A stretch of DNA of 64,000 bases from Thermoanaerobacter pseudethanolicus ATCC 33223 (GCF_000019085.1 NC_010321.1:814501-878500), one strand, 5' to 3'. Positions 27,368 through 36,024 are shown, counted from the stretch's first letter. Translations and numbers: made by a program. The notes: a model not told the origin generated them from the sequence alone.

Positions 27368-28354
27368 ATGGAAATTTCAAGAGATGTTCTTCTTGATATG
27401 TACACCAGAATGGTTAAAATCAGGAAGTTTGAAGAAAAAGTCGCGGAACTATTTGCTCAGGGGAAGGTTTTAGGTTTTGTACATTTATACATTGGTGAAG
27501 AGGCTACAGCTGTCGGTGTATGCGAAAATTTAGAGGATAAAGACTATATTACCAGTACTCACAGAGGTCATGGTCATTTAATAGCAAAAGGTGGCGATCT
27601 AAAATATATGATGGCCGAATTATATGGCAAAGAAACGGGATACTGTAAAGGGAAAGGCGGATCTATGCATATAGCGGATGCCACTAAAGGAATTTTAGGA
27701 GCTAATGGTATTGTAGGTGGAGGTTTTCCTATTGCAGCGGGTGCAGCTCTTTCCGCTAAAATGAGAGGAACTGATCAGGTGGCAGTATGTTTCTTTGGTG
27801 ATGGCGCCTCCAACCAGAGTACTTTTCACGAGGCGTTGAATATAGCCTCTATATGGAAGTTACCAGTAGTGTTTGTCTGTGAAAACAACCTTTATGGTAT
27901 ATCTATGAGGCAGGATAAGCACCAAGCTATCAAAGATGTAGCTGACAGAGCTATTGGTTATGGTATTCCTGGGGTTACGGTGGATGGAAACGATGTATTG
28001 GCAGTGTATGAAGTAGCAAAAGAAGCTATAAACAGGGCTAGAAGTGGCGCCGGTCCGACTTTAGTTGAATGTAAAACGTATAGATATAGAGGGCATTTTG
28101 AAGGGGATCCTACTATTTATAGGTCTAAAGAAGAAGTGGAAGAATGGTTGGCAAAAGATCCAATACTTCGATTAAGTAAACATATACTCGACAATGATGT
28201 GGCAACTGAGAAAGAATTAAAAGATATAGAGGCAAGGATAGTTGAAGAGGTAGAAGAAGCGGTAAGGTTTGCTGAAGAAAGCCCATATCCAAAAGAAGAG
28301 GCAGCGGTAGAGGATGTTTATACAGATATAGTAGAGGAGGTAAGGGTAAGATGA
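27368..28354 (+). CDS. acoA: Acetoin dehydrogenase-type E1 component, alpha subunit (TPP-dependent)
   Basis: Alpha subunit of a thiamine-diphosphate-dependent 2-oxo acid/acetoin dehydrogenase; it cleaves the substrate and passes the acyl group to E2 lipoyl arms. It has 328 residues. The TPP motif begins [18 protein letters not shown] and ends VVFVCENN (about 144-175). STHRGHGH and [10 protein letters not shown] are other family segments, and the C-terminal RYRGHFEGD is the phosphorylation-loop region. It overlaps acoB by four bases. The AcoA assignment rather than pyruvate E1 rests on acoR, acoX and the gene order. Confidence 0.9.
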   Translation: MEISRDVLLDMYTRMVKIRKFEEKVAELFAQGKVLGFVHLYIGEEATAVGVCENLEDKDYITSTHRGHGHLIAKGGDLKYMMAELYGKETGYCKGKGGSMHIADATKGILGANGIVGGGFPIAAGAALSAKMRGTDQVAVCFFGDGASNQSTFHEALNIASIWKLPVVFVCENNLYGISMRQDKHQAIKDVADRAIGYGIPGVTVDGNDVLAVYEVAKEAINRARSGAGPTLVECKTYRYRGHFEGDPTIYRSKEEVEEWLAKDPILRLSKHILDNDVATEKELKDIEARIVEEVEEAVRFAEESPYPKEEAAVEDVYTDIVEEVRVR

Positions 28355-29322
28355 GGAATATGACGTATGCAGAGGCTTTAAGAGAAGCTATTTTAAATGA
28401 GATGAGAAGAGACCCGGCAGTGTTTTTATTAGGAGAAGATATTGGGAGATTTGGAGGGACTTTTGGCGTAACTCGCGGCTTGATAGATGAATTTGGAGAG
28501 GACAGAGTAAGAGATACTCCTATTTCAGAAACAGCAATTACAGGTGTTTCGATAGGAGCTGCAGCTACTGGCATGCGACCTGTTGCTGAGCTTATGTTTA
28601 TGGATTTTGTAACAGTGGCAATGGACCAGCTTGTCAATCAGGCTGCAAAAATGAGGTATATGTTTGGCGGGAAAATCACAATACCTATGGTTTTAAGAAT
28701 GCCAGCAGGTGCAGGAATACAAGCAGCAGCTCAGCATTCACAAAGCCTTGAAGCGTGGTTTACTCATGTGCCGGGATTAAAGGTGGTTTATCCTTCTACT
28801 CCTAAAGATGCTTTAGGTCTAATGATATCTGCAATACGTGATGACAACCCGGTGGTTTTTGTGGAACATAAAGTTTTGTACAGTATGAAAGGGGATGTTC
28901 CTGATACTAATGAACCCATACCTCTTGGAGTAGCAGATATCAAAAGAGAAGGCAGCGACGTTACCGTAGTTGCAACAGGTCTCATGGTCCATAAAGCGTT
29001 AAAAGCAGCAGAAATATTGTCAAAAGAGGGTATAGAAGTGGAAGTAATAGACCCGAGGACTTTGTTCCCTCTTGACAAAGAAAAAATTTTTAATTCCCTA
29101 AAAAAGACTCACAAGATAGTAATAGTTACAGAAGAAGTTAAGAGGGGTAGCTGGAGCGGTGAGTTAGCAGCATTGATAGCTGAAGAAATGTTTGATTATC
29201 TAGATGCACAGATAGTACGCATTGGAGCTTTAAATACAGCAATTCCATTTACGACGGTTCTTGAGAATGTTGTAATCCCTAATGAAGAAGATATAATAAA
29301 GGCGGTAAGGGCAATAGCATAG
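28351..29322 (+). CDS. acoB: Acetoin dehydrogenase-type E1 component, beta subunit
   Basis: Beta subunit of the E1 heterotetramer; it completes the TPP-binding active site. It has 323 residues. It starts [22 protein letters not shown], has [34 protein letters not shown] with the catalytic Glu, [31 protein letters not shown], and a C-terminal transketolase domain with DPRTLFPLD and [11 protein letters not shown]. It overlaps acoA by four bases (ATGA), so the two are coupled. Confidence 0.92.
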   Translation: MRNMTYAEALREAILNEMRRDPAVFLLGEDIGRFGGTFGVTRGLIDEFGEDRVRDTPISETAITGVSIGAAATGMRPVAELMFMDFVTVAMDQLVNQAAKMRYMFGGKITIPMVLRMPAGAGIQAAAQHSQSLEAWFTHVPGLKVVYPSTPKDALGLMISAIRDDNPVVFVEHKVLYSMKGDVPDTNEPIPLGVADIKREGSDVTVVATGLMVHKALKAAEILSKEGIEVEVIDPRTLFPLDKEKIFNSLKKTHKIVIVTEEVKRGSWSGELAALIAEEMFDYLDAQIVRIGALNTAIPFTTVLENVVIPNEEDIIKAVRAIA

Positions 29323-29362
29323 GACGTAAAGCATTTTGTTTGATAAATATAAGGAGGCAGAC

Positions 29363-30361
29363 ATGAAAACCATAGGGATAATTGCAAATCCGTCATCGGG
29401 GAAAGATATAAGGCGATTGGTTGCACATGCGACGGTAATTGATAATTATGAAAAGGTAAACATAGTAGAAAGAATTATATTGGCTGCTCAAAAATTTGGT
29501 ACTGAGAAAATATATATAATGCCTGACACTTATGAAATTGGATATAAAGCCAAAAATAACTTAATTTATTTAAAACAATTGGGAATAGATGTGGAGATAC
29601 TTGATATGACTATAACTGGTAGTTTTGCAGATACAATGGTAGCTACGAAAATAATGGAACAATTTGGTGTGGGATGCATTGTTTCATTAGGGGGGGATGG
29701 AACCAACAGAGTTATTGCAAAAGTGATTAACGAGACACCACTTTTGCCAATTTCGACAGGTACCAATAATGTATATCCTATGATGTTGGAAGGAACTATA
29801 GCTGGCATTGTAGCTTCTGTAGTATCTTCTGGTAAATTTGACAAAGAGATATTGTGTAAAAGAGACAAAAGATTAGAAATATACAAAAACGGTAAGTTAA
29901 TAGACATTGCTTTGATAGATGCTGTAATCTCTAAAGAGAACTTTACAGGTACTAAGGCAATTTGGGATATATCGACAATAACTGATATTTTTGTTACAAG
30001 GGCTCACCCTAATAACATCGGCTTTTCTTCTGTAGCTGGTTATAAAACAACATTGTCAGAAGATGAGGATGGAGGTATATATGTAAAAATAGGGGAAAGC
30101 CCGGAGTCGGTCATGGCGCCTATAGCTCCGGGCGTCGTTGAAAAAGTAGGGATAATTGATTGTAAAAGATTGAACATGGATACAGATTATTCTTATGAGG
30201 TGATGGAAAAAGGTACTATTGCGTTGGATGGAGAAAGAGAAGTGATAATAAAAGAAGGTGATATATTAATTTTTAGAATATCGCGGAATGGACCTTATCG
30301 AGTTAATGTAACAAAAACGCTTGAAATTGCACAGCAAATAGGATTTTTTGTAAAGAGGTGA
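29363..30361 (+). CDS. acoX: AcoX-like, NAD kinase-related protein
   Basis: Found in acetoin-cleavage operons; related to the NAD kinase/diacylglycerol kinase fold, with no proven enzyme activity. AAGGAGG sets the start at 29363 rather than the upstream ATG, giving 332 residues. The N-terminal IGIIANPSSGKDIRRLVAH and the GGDGTNRV motif (near residue 111) are the hallmarks. The nucleotide-binding GGDG is intact. It lies between the E1 and E2 genes in the same operon. Confidence 0.85.
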   Translation: MKTIGIIANPSSGKDIRRLVAHATVIDNYEKVNIVERIILAAQKFGTEKIYIMPDTYEIGYKAKNNLIYLKQLGIDVEILDMTITGSFADTMVATKIMEQFGVGCIVSLGGDGTNRVIAKVINETPLLPISTGTNNVYPMMLEGTIAGIVASVVSSGKFDKEILCKRDKRLEIYKNGKLIDIALIDAVISKENFTGTKAIWDISTITDIFVTRAHPNNIGFSSVAGYKTTLSEDEDGGIYVKIGESPESVMAPIAPGVVEKVGIIDCKRLNMDTDYSYEVMEKGTIALDGEREVIIKEGDILIFRISRNGPYRVNVTKTLEIAQQIGFFVKR

Positions 30362-30365
30362 TTTT

Positions 30366-31514
30366 ATGCCGGTAAATGTAGTGATGCCTAAATTGGGACT
30401 TACAATGAAAGAAGGCAGAGTAGATAGATGGCTTAAAAAAGTTGGTGATATTGTAAAAAAAGGAGAAGAGATTGTCGAGGTTTCTACAGATAAGATTACC
30501 AATGTTGTAGAATCTCCAGCGGATGGAATTTTGGCGAAGATCTTAGTAAATGAAGGAGAAATTGTACCAGTAGCTACTCCTATTGGAATAATTACAGCTG
30601 AAGGGGAAAAGTTAGAAGAAGTAGAAAAAAGTGAGGAAAAGTTTATAAAAGCTACTCCAGTAGCAAAAAGGTTGGCGAAGGAGAATAACATAGACCTTTC
30701 TTTAATAACTGGAACAGGACCAGGTGGAAGGATTACTGAAGAAGACGTAAAAAAGTTTATTTCTGAGCAAAAAGTAAAAACAGAAGAAGAGGGACCAAAA
30801 AAAGAAGTAGCAGTAATAGAAGGACAAGCATTGGAAAAAGTTGAAAGAATGCCAATGGACAATATTCGCAAAACCATAAGTCAAAGGATGAAAAAAAGCT
30901 GGTCAGAAATTCCTCATGTTACAGAAGATATTAAAGTGGATGTGACAGAACTGGTTAACTTAAGAGAAAATTTAAATCATATTAGCGATAATAAATTTAC
31001 TTATACCGATTTAATTGCAAAAGCATGTGTAATAGCTATAAAGAAAAATCCTGTAGTTAACTGGTCTATAGAAGGTGAATATATAATTAAAAATAGCAGT
31101 ATAAATCTCGGAATTGCAGTGGCTTTAGATAATGGTTTAATAGTTCCTGTAGTGAAAGAGGCGGACAAAAAGAGTCTATTAGAATTGTCAAAAAATATAA
31201 AAGAATTAAGTGAAAGAGCGAGAAATAATAAGCTTACTCCAGACGAAATAATCGGAAGTACATTTACTATCACTAACCTTGGAATGTATGAAATAGATAG
31301 TTTCACGCCTATTATAAATCCGCCCGAAAGTGCTATATTGGGTGTCAACAAAATATATAAAGAACCAGTTGTTCTAGACGACAATATTGTTATAAGGCAT
31401 ATTATAAAACTTAGCCTTTCTTTTGACCATCGATTAATAGATGGGGCTACCGCTGCTAAATTTTTGCTTGACTTAAAGAAAACATTAGAGAATCCACTAT
31501 CTTTACTTATTTAA
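30366..31514 (+). CDS. acoC: Dihydrolipoamide acyltransferase (E2), acetoin dehydrogenase type
   Basis: The core E2 protein: its lipoyl arm accepts the acyl group from E1 and passes it to CoA. It has 382 residues. One lipoyl domain lies at about 1-77, with the modified Lys in EVSTDKITN (near residue 43). The E3/E1-binding domain (ATPVAKRLAKENNIDL...GPGGRITEEDV) follows at about 97-135. A linker and the catalytic acyltransferase domain (from about 160) come next, with the active-site SFDHRLIDGA (near residue 350). It is last in the operon; the E3 gene is lpdA upstream. Confidence 0.93.
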   Translation: MPVNVVMPKLGLTMKEGRVDRWLKKVGDIVKKGEEIVEVSTDKITNVVESPADGILAKILVNEGEIVPVATPIGIITAEGEKLEEVEKSEEKFIKATPVAKRLAKENNIDLSLITGTGPGGRITEEDVKKFISEQKVKTEEEGPKKEVAVIEGQALEKVERMPMDNIRKTISQRMKKSWSEIPHVTEDIKVDVTELVNLRENLNHISDNKFTYTDLIAKACVIAIKKNPVVNWSIEGEYIIKNSSINLGIAVALDNGLIVPVVKEADKKSLLELSKNIKELSERARNNKLTPDEIIGSTFTITNLGMYEIDSFTPIINPPESAILGVNKIYKEPVVLDDNIVIRHIIKLSLSFDHRLIDGATAAKFLLDLKKTLENPLSLLI

Positions 31515-31530
31515 ATTAAAATTTTAAATA

Positions 31531-31584
31531 AAGCAAGCTGATGTTGAAAATAAAGTTATATTTTCACATTGGCTTGTTTTATTT
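31531..31584 (+). terminator. Intrinsic terminator after the aco operon
   Basis: A long imperfect stem, CAAGCTGATGTTGAAAATA with TATTTTCACATTGGCTTG, followed by TTTTATTTG. Confidence 0.8.
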
Positions 31585-31637
31585 GATACTGAAATAAATA
31601 ACAAATACGTTGAGTTGATTCGACTTTTTGAAATTTT

Positions 31638-31665
31638 TTGATATTACATGAATTTATGATATAAT
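31638..31665 (+). promoter_or_regulatory. Sigma-A promoter of the ferritin-like gene
   Basis: TTGATA (31638-31643), 16 bp, TATAAT (31660-31665), 33 bp before the start. Confidence 0.7.
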
Positions 31666-31698
31666 AAAATCAATACATAAGGAGAGGGGATGTTAGTT

Positions 31699-32001
31699 AT
31701 GCCTGAGTTTGGAACTCCTTTTTCTGGACTCACTGAAAAAAGGAAGGTCACCCATGAAGAGTTGGTACGGGCTATACGCTTTATGGTGGCGGCAGAGTAT
31801 GAGGCAATTCAACTTTATACTCAGTTGGCAGAAGCTACTGATAATGAATTAGCAAAAGCAGTTTTAATGGACATAGCAGATGAGGAAAAAGTGCATGCGG
31901 GAGAGTTTTTGAGGCTTTTGAAAGAACTAGCTCCTGATGAGGAAAAATTTTACGAAGAAGGGGCAAAAGAAGTAGAAGAAATGATTGAAAAGATTAAATA
32001 A
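31699..32001 (+). CDS. EncFtn-type ferritin-like protein
   Basis: A small helical iron-binding protein that matches the encapsulated-ferritin layout. The ATG at 31699 (MPEFGTPFSGL) follows GGAGAGGGG; ATG at 31690 is also in frame. It has 100 residues. The ferroxidase pattern Glu33...Tyr40...Glu63..His66 (in AAEYEAIQLY and ADEEKVHAGEF) has the same spacing as the E32/Y39/E62/H65 set known for Rhodospirillum EncFtn. Such proteins assemble as pairs that share a di-iron site and are normally housed in an encapsulin shell. No encapsulin gene is next to it and no LTVGSL-type C-terminal tag is seen. Likely role: iron oxidation or oxidative-stress protection. Confidence 0.8.
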   Translation: MPEFGTPFSGLTEKRKVTHEELVRAIRFMVAAEYEAIQLYTQLAEATDNELAKAVLMDIADEEKVHAGEFLRLLKELAPDEEKFYEEGAKEVEEMIEKIK

Positions 32002-32023
32002 AAGAAGGAGTTTGCGTTTATAG

Positions 32024-32062
32024 ATGATTGAAAAATCAGGAACAATTTATGTGGCAAGCTAA
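32024..32062 (+). CDS. Possible 12-codon mini-ORF after the ferritin-like gene
   Basis: MIEKSGTIYVAS, stop at 32060-32062. AGAAGGAG lies 13 bases before the ATG, a rather long spacing, and the terminator begins at the stop. It may be translated, may be a relic of a removed downstream gene, or may be chance. No function is claimed. Confidence 0.2.
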   Translation: MIEKSGTIYVAS

Positions 32063-32096
32063 AATAAGTACCTCAATCGAGGTACTTATTTTTTTG
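32062..32096 (+). terminator. Intrinsic terminator after the ferritin-like gene
   Basis: AAATAAGTACCTC / GAGGTACTTATTT perfect 13-bp stem with an AATC loop and T7 tail. Confidence 0.88.
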
Positions 32097-32191
32097 ATTT
32101 TTTGTAACAGTCTAATACATTAAAACGTATATTGTAGATAGATAAGATAATTTAAGTTAATAAAAGCTGTAACTGTAAAGGGGGAAATAAT

Positions 32192-32863
32192 ATGGCTTTT
32201 TCTAAAAAAATGGTGGGGCAGCAAGAGATAGTGCCAGGCCCTGTACAGCCAGGGCAACTTCCAGAACCTACAGAAATAGCTTGCATTGAAGTGACTAAGA
32301 TATATGATGCTTGTTCGCAGAGACTATGCCTTGATAATATACCTCCTATTACGTTTGTACCAACAAGTCTAACTTTAACTCCTTCTTTTGGAGGATGTGA
32401 AAATATAACAGTATCTTTGGTAACGCCGCCGGGTTTTGTGATAACTCCACTTCCGGATAGGCCAGGATTTGCGAGGGTAGAAGCAACTTTTCAAGTGACT
32501 TATGATATTGTGATTAACTATCCGGATGGAACCACACAAACATTGCCAGGAAATATTACTACTTTCAACAAAGATATTGTACTTTACGTGCCAGACCCAA
32601 ATGTAGCGATAATGAAATACGAGGCGTTAGCAGAGTGCTTGTATGGAAAGGTTAATCTAGGAGTTACTACCACTGTAGAAGTGATAATTGGAGTATGGAT
32701 TGTGATAAAATCCGCAGTAGATGTACAATTATTAGTTCCTTCTTATGGATTCTGTCCTACTCCAGCAGCTTGTGAAGAATTTACAACAGATGTATGTGAG
32801 ATTTTCTACAAAAAGCCTTTCCCATCTTTTGAGCCGCCACAAATGTATCAAAATCCTTATTAA
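32192..32863 (+). CDS. Unknown protein with clustered cysteines, possibly spore-coat-related
   Basis: I do not recognise a defined family. It is 223 residues with no signal peptide or membrane helix. The N-terminal region contains CIEVTKIYDACSQRLCLDNI (three Cys, near residues 31-46). Proline-rich stretches and beta-strand-like repeats follow, and two more Cys pairs occur in the last 35 residues (SYGFCPTPAACEEFTTDVCEIF). This composition resembles uncharacterised clostridial spore-coat or exosporium proteins, but that is a weak resemblance. AAGGGGG precedes the ATG. Flanked by terminators on both sides, so it is monocistronic. Confidence 0.6.
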   Translation: MAFSKKMVGQQEIVPGPVQPGQLPEPTEIACIEVTKIYDACSQRLCLDNIPPITFVPTSLTLTPSFGGCENITVSLVTPPGFVITPLPDRPGFARVEATFQVTYDIVINYPDGTTQTLPGNITTFNKDIVLYVPDPNVAIMKYEALAECLYGKVNLGVTTTVEVIIGVWIVIKSAVDVQLLVPSYGFCPTPAACEEFTTDVCEIFYKKPFPSFEPPQMYQNPY

Positions 32864-32889
32864 AAGCCAGCAAATTAGCTGGCTTTTTT
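32862..32889 (+). terminator. Intrinsic terminator
   Basis: AAAAGCCAGC / GCTGGCTTTTTT with an AAATTA loop, right after the stop of the cysteine-containing protein gene. Confidence 0.88.
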
Positions 32890-32904
32890 ACATAGGAATT
32901 GACT

Positions 32905-32926
32905 CTTTGCAAATTTTGTGGCAAAG
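32905..32926 (+). promoter_or_regulatory. Inverted repeat upstream of csoR, candidate operator
   Basis: CTTTGC (32905-32910) and GCAAAG (32921-32926) are separated by 10 bases and lie 42 bp before the CsoR-family gene, next to a TTGACT at 32899. Autorepression is a common arrangement for this family; binding is inferred only. Confidence 0.35.
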
Positions 32927-32967
32927 TTAATATATAAGGAATTAAATTAGTAAAGGGTGTGTTGTAA

Positions 32968-33234
32968 ATGGGCGATAATTTGAGAAATGATATTTTGATG
33001 AGATTAAAGACGATAAAAGGGCACATAGCAGGGATAGAAAAAATGGTAGAAGAGTCAAAAAGTTGTGAGGAAATTTTATTGCAGATAGCAGCTGTAAAAG
33101 CTTCTTTAGAAAAAGTGGGCATGTCTATAATACAAGAGCATGCTAAGGAGTGTATATTAGCAAGTGAAGATGGAAAGGCTACCTATGAAGAAGTACAGCG
33201 AACTATTAATTTGTTAATCAAGTTTGCAAAATAG
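32968..33234 (+). CDS. CsoR/FrmR-family transcriptional regulator
   Basis: A small all-alpha repressor of the DUF156 family that senses copper, other metals, formaldehyde or sulfur species. It has 88 residues. The N-terminal helix carries RLKTIKGHIAGIEKMVEE. The Cys-His-Cys triad expected of CsoR-type sites is present as Cys33 (SCEEIL), His58 and Cys62 (QEHAKECIL). It sits 18 bp before a cysteine desulfurase gene, so a sulfur- or persulfide-sensing role is as plausible as copper; the sequence alone does not decide. Confidence 0.85.
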   Translation: MGDNLRNDILMRLKTIKGHIAGIEKMVEESKSCEEILLQIAAVKASLEKVGMSIIQEHAKECILASEDGKATYEEVQRTINLLIKFAK

Positions 33235-33252
33235 ATAAAAGGGATGATGTCT

Positions 33253-34404
33253 ATGGAAGTATACCTTGACAACAGTGCTACTACACGAGTTAGGAAAGAA
33301 GTTATAGAGAAAATGGTAGAGGTTTTAGAAAATGAATATGGCAATCCTTCTTCGTTACATTTGAAAGGGTATCAGGCTGAAAAATTGATGAAGGAAGCAA
33401 GAGAAAATGTTGCTAAACTAATTAACGGAGATATTGAGGGGATTGTTTTTACTTCTGGTGGTACAGAATCAAACAATCTTGCTTTAATTGGAGTAGCGGA
33501 GAGTTTGAGAAAAAAGGGTAATCATATAATTTCTTCCGCTATTGAACATCCCTCTGTACTTAATGTGCTAAAATATTTAGAGGAAAATGGCTTTGAAGTA
33601 ACCTATTTAGCTGTGGATAAAACAGGAAAAGTAGATGTAAAAGACTTAAAAAGAGCTATAACTGACAAAACGATTCTCATTTCAATTATGGCTGTTAACA
33701 ATGAAATAGGTACGATTGAGCCAATAGAGGAAATAGGTGAAATAGCAAAGGAAAGAGGTATAATTTTTCATGTTGATGCTATACAGGCAGTGGGAAAAAT
33801 AAATATAGATCTAAAAAAGCAAAATTTAGATATGATTTCTTTAAGCAGTCATAAAATACACGGTCCTAAAGGAGTAGGAGCCTTATATATTGATAAATCA
33901 GTAAAGATTAGGCCAATAATTTTTGGAGGGGGACAAGAAAAAAATTTAAGGTCTGGGACAGAAAATATGCCAGGAATTGTGGGATTTGGTGTGGCTAGCA
34001 AATTAGCCAAAGAAAATTTCCACGGTAATGTAAGCAAATTAATGACCTTAAAGAAGCGACTTTATCAAGGCATAGTTTCTGAAATAAAAGATGTTCATTT
34101 AAACGGGCCAAATGTTGAAGAGGGAGCGCCACATATACTCAATATTTCTTTTGCCGGTGTGAGGGGAGAGGTGCTTTTACACGCTCTTGAAGAAAAGGGC
34201 ATATATGTTTCTACGGGATCGGCTTGTTCTTCCAAAAAGAAAGGACAAAGTCATGTTTTAAAAGCGATAGGTCTTAAAGAGGACCTTATTGAAAGCGCTA
34301 TAAGATTTTCCATTGGAATTTTTAATACAGAAGAAGAAATTGACTATACTATATCAGTGTTAAAAGAAAAAGTGAATTTTTTAAGAAAGTATAAACGGAG
34401 GTAA
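33253..34404 (+). CDS. nifS: Cysteine desulfurase (NifS/IscS family)
   Basis: A PLP enzyme that removes sulfur from cysteine to form an enzyme-bound persulfide for thiolated tRNA, thiamine or Fe-S synthesis. The ATG at 33253 (MEVYLDNSATT) gives 383 residues; two earlier ATGs are in frame. PLP-binding Lys is in SSHKIHGPKGVG (near 202). GGTESNN and HVDAIQAVGK are the other cofactor motifs. The catalytic Cys is in STGSACSSKKKGQ, a class II-like loop. thiI follows three bases later, so its likely partner is ThiI (tRNA 4-thiouridine), as with the NifZ-ThiI pair in Bacillus. Confidence 0.93.
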   Translation: MEVYLDNSATTRVRKEVIEKMVEVLENEYGNPSSLHLKGYQAEKLMKEARENVAKLINGDIEGIVFTSGGTESNNLALIGVAESLRKKGNHIISSAIEHPSVLNVLKYLEENGFEVTYLAVDKTGKVDVKDLKRAITDKTILISIMAVNNEIGTIEPIEEIGEIAKERGIIFHVDAIQAVGKINIDLKKQNLDMISLSSHKIHGPKGVGALYIDKSVKIRPIIFGGGQEKNLRSGTENMPGIVGFGVASKLAKENFHGNVSKLMTLKKRLYQGIVSEIKDVHLNGPNVEEGAPHILNISFAGVRGEVLLHALEEKGIYVSTGSACSSKKKGQSHVLKAIGLKEDLIESAIRFSIGIFNTEEEIDYTISVLKEKVNFLRKYKRR

Positions 34405-34407
34405 AAT

Positions 34408-35550
34408 ATGCAAGACATATTATTGATTAAATATGGAGAATTAGCTTTAAAAGGAGATAATAGGTCTTTTTTTGAAAATAAATTGATAAAAAATATAAAA
34501 CATGCTCTTTCTGACTTTAAGGAAGTTAAAGTTGAAAAAACTCATGGCAGAATTTATGTAGAATGTGATGGAGATATTGAAGAGGTAATAGAAAGATTAA
34601 AAAAAGTCTTTGGTATTGTAGGAATAACAAAAGCTAAAAAAACCGATTTAAACTTGGATGAAATATTTAAAGCTGCAGTAGAACTTATGAAAGGACACGA
34701 AGGAAAGACTTTTAAAGTAGAGACTAAGAGGCCAAATAAGTCTTTTCCTTATAACAGCATGGAGGTCAGCCGCAGAGTAGGAGCAGCAGTATTGAAAAAT
34801 ATCAAAAACTTAAAAGTAGATGTCCATAATCCTGATGTGCTTTTAAATGTAGAGATAAGAGAAATGGCTTTTGTATACGCGGGAGTGATTGAGGGAATAG
34901 GAGGCCTTCCTCTTGGGACAAACGGTAAAGCGACTGTACTTTTGTCAGGAGGAATTGACAGTCCTGTAGCTGCTTGGATGATGATGAAAAGAGGCGTAGA
35001 AGTAGAAGCAGTTTATTTTCACAGCCCTCCTTATACTTCTGAAAGGGCTAAAGACAAAGTTGTAGATTTGTGCAAAGTCCTTTCTCAATATGGACAAAGG
35101 ATAAAATTACACGTAGTTCACTTTACTGATTTGCAATTAGAAATTTATGAGAAATGTCCACCTAAATTTACTACTATAATTATGAGAAGAATGATGATGA
35201 AGATAGCAGAAAAAATTGCTCAAAAAAATGGTTCTATGGCTCTAATCACAGGGGAAAGTTTAGGACAAGTTGCAAGCCAAACGATTGAAAGTTTATATGT
35301 AACCAATGCTTCTGTCTCTATGCCAATATTTAGACCTCTTATTGGGATGGATAAGACAGAGATTATAGATTTAGCTCAAAAGATTAGTACGTTTGAGATC
35401 TCTATAAGACCCTATGAAGATTGTTGCACTATCTTTGTGCCAAAACATCCTGCTACAAAGCCTAAGTTAGACAAAGTAATTGAAGCAGAAGAAAAAATGG
35501 AATATCAAAAATACATTGATGATTTTGAAGAAGAGGTTATAGAAGTTTAA
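34408..35550 (+). CDS. thiI: tRNA 4-thiouridine synthase / thiamine sulfurtransferase ThiI
   Basis: Adenylates U8 of tRNA and receives sulfur from the desulfurase to make 4-thiouridine; it may also serve thiamine synthesis. It has 380 residues: an N-terminal ferredoxin-like domain, a THUMP domain (about 60-165), and an adenylating PP-loop domain with the motif LLSGGIDSPVAAWMM (about 176-190). There is no C-terminal rhodanese domain, as in Bacillus ThiI, so the persulfide must come by another route, probably straight from NifS. It overlaps nothing but follows nifS by three bases. Confidence 0.95.
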   Translation: MQDILLIKYGELALKGDNRSFFENKLIKNIKHALSDFKEVKVEKTHGRIYVECDGDIEEVIERLKKVFGIVGITKAKKTDLNLDEIFKAAVELMKGHEGKTFKVETKRPNKSFPYNSMEVSRRVGAAVLKNIKNLKVDVHNPDVLLNVEIREMAFVYAGVIEGIGGLPLGTNGKATVLLSGGIDSPVAAWMMMKRGVEVEAVYFHSPPYTSERAKDKVVDLCKVLSQYGQRIKLHVVHFTDLQLEIYEKCPPKFTTIIMRRMMMKIAEKIAQKNGSMALITGESLGQVASQTIESLYVTNASVSMPIFRPLIGMDKTEIIDLAQKISTFEISIRPYEDCCTIFVPKHPATKPKLDKVIEAEEKMEYQKYIDDFEEEVIEV

Positions 35551-35579
35551 GCCAAGCAGCTTTGCTTGGTTTATTTTTA
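35551..35579 (+). terminator. Intrinsic terminator after thiI
   Basis: GCCAAGCA / TGCTTGGT(T) stem right after the stop codon, followed by TTTATTTTT. Confidence 0.82.
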
Positions 35580-35634
35580 ACCTTTAAAAAATTAATTTTT
35601 TTAAACTAAAACTTAAAATAATTTAAAATTTTTA

Positions 35635-35662
35635 TTGGCATTTTTAAAATAAGTGTTATAAT
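35635..35662 (+). promoter_or_regulatory. Sigma-A promoter of the DUF2089 gene
   Basis: TTGGCA (35635-35640), 16 bp, TATAAT (35657-35662). Confidence 0.65.
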
Positions 35663-35727
35663 AAAAACAAGATGACGAATGAGAACAGGTTTTTTATAAT
35701 AAACTTGTCTTTTAAGAGGTGATATTA

Positions 35728-36024
35728 ATGAATGAAGTAATAGGTAGATGTCCAGTTTGCAGTGAAAAAATGGTGGTAACAAGGCTGGAATGTCCTCAAT
35801 GTGGAACAGCAATTGAAGGCAAATTTGAACTTTGTAAATTTTGCTATTTGTCAAAAGAGCAAAGAGATTTTTTGGAACTTTTCATAAGGACGAGAGGAAA
35901 TATAAGGGAAATGGAAAAAGAATTAGGTTTATCCTATCCTACCATCAAAAATAAATTGGATAATTTAATTGCTGCTTTAGGATATAAAGTTGAGAAAGGG
36001 CCAAGAGTAGACAAAAAAGAGTAA
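35728..36024 (+). CDS. DUF2089-family zinc-ribbon / helix-turn-helix protein
   Basis: A probable small DNA-binding protein of 98 residues, starting at 35728 behind AAGAGGTG (an in-frame GTG nine bases earlier is less likely). Four Cys in two pairs (CPVC at about 8-11, CPQC at about 24-27) form a zinc-ribbon-like site, and another CKFC pair follows at about 38-41. The C-terminal half (REMEKELGLSYPTIKNKLDNLIAALGY) is a helix-turn-helix. The family is of unknown function. It has its own promoter and a terminator shared with ychF. Confidence 0.85.
   Translation: MNEVIGRCPVCSEKMVVTRLECPQCGTAIEGKFELCKFCYLSKEQRDFLELFIRTRGNIREMEKELGLSYPTIKNKLDNLIAALGYKVEKGPRVDKKE

Noticed and set aside
28125-28637. 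170-codon frame on the minus strand across the acoA-acoB junction
   Set aside because: Fully overlaps two strongly supported genes, and its codon bias is that of a complementary frame.
30266-30877. 203-codon minus-strand frame over acoX/acoC
   Set aside because: Composed of low-complexity Ser/Phe/Leu typical of antisense of a coding frame; opposite well-supported genes.
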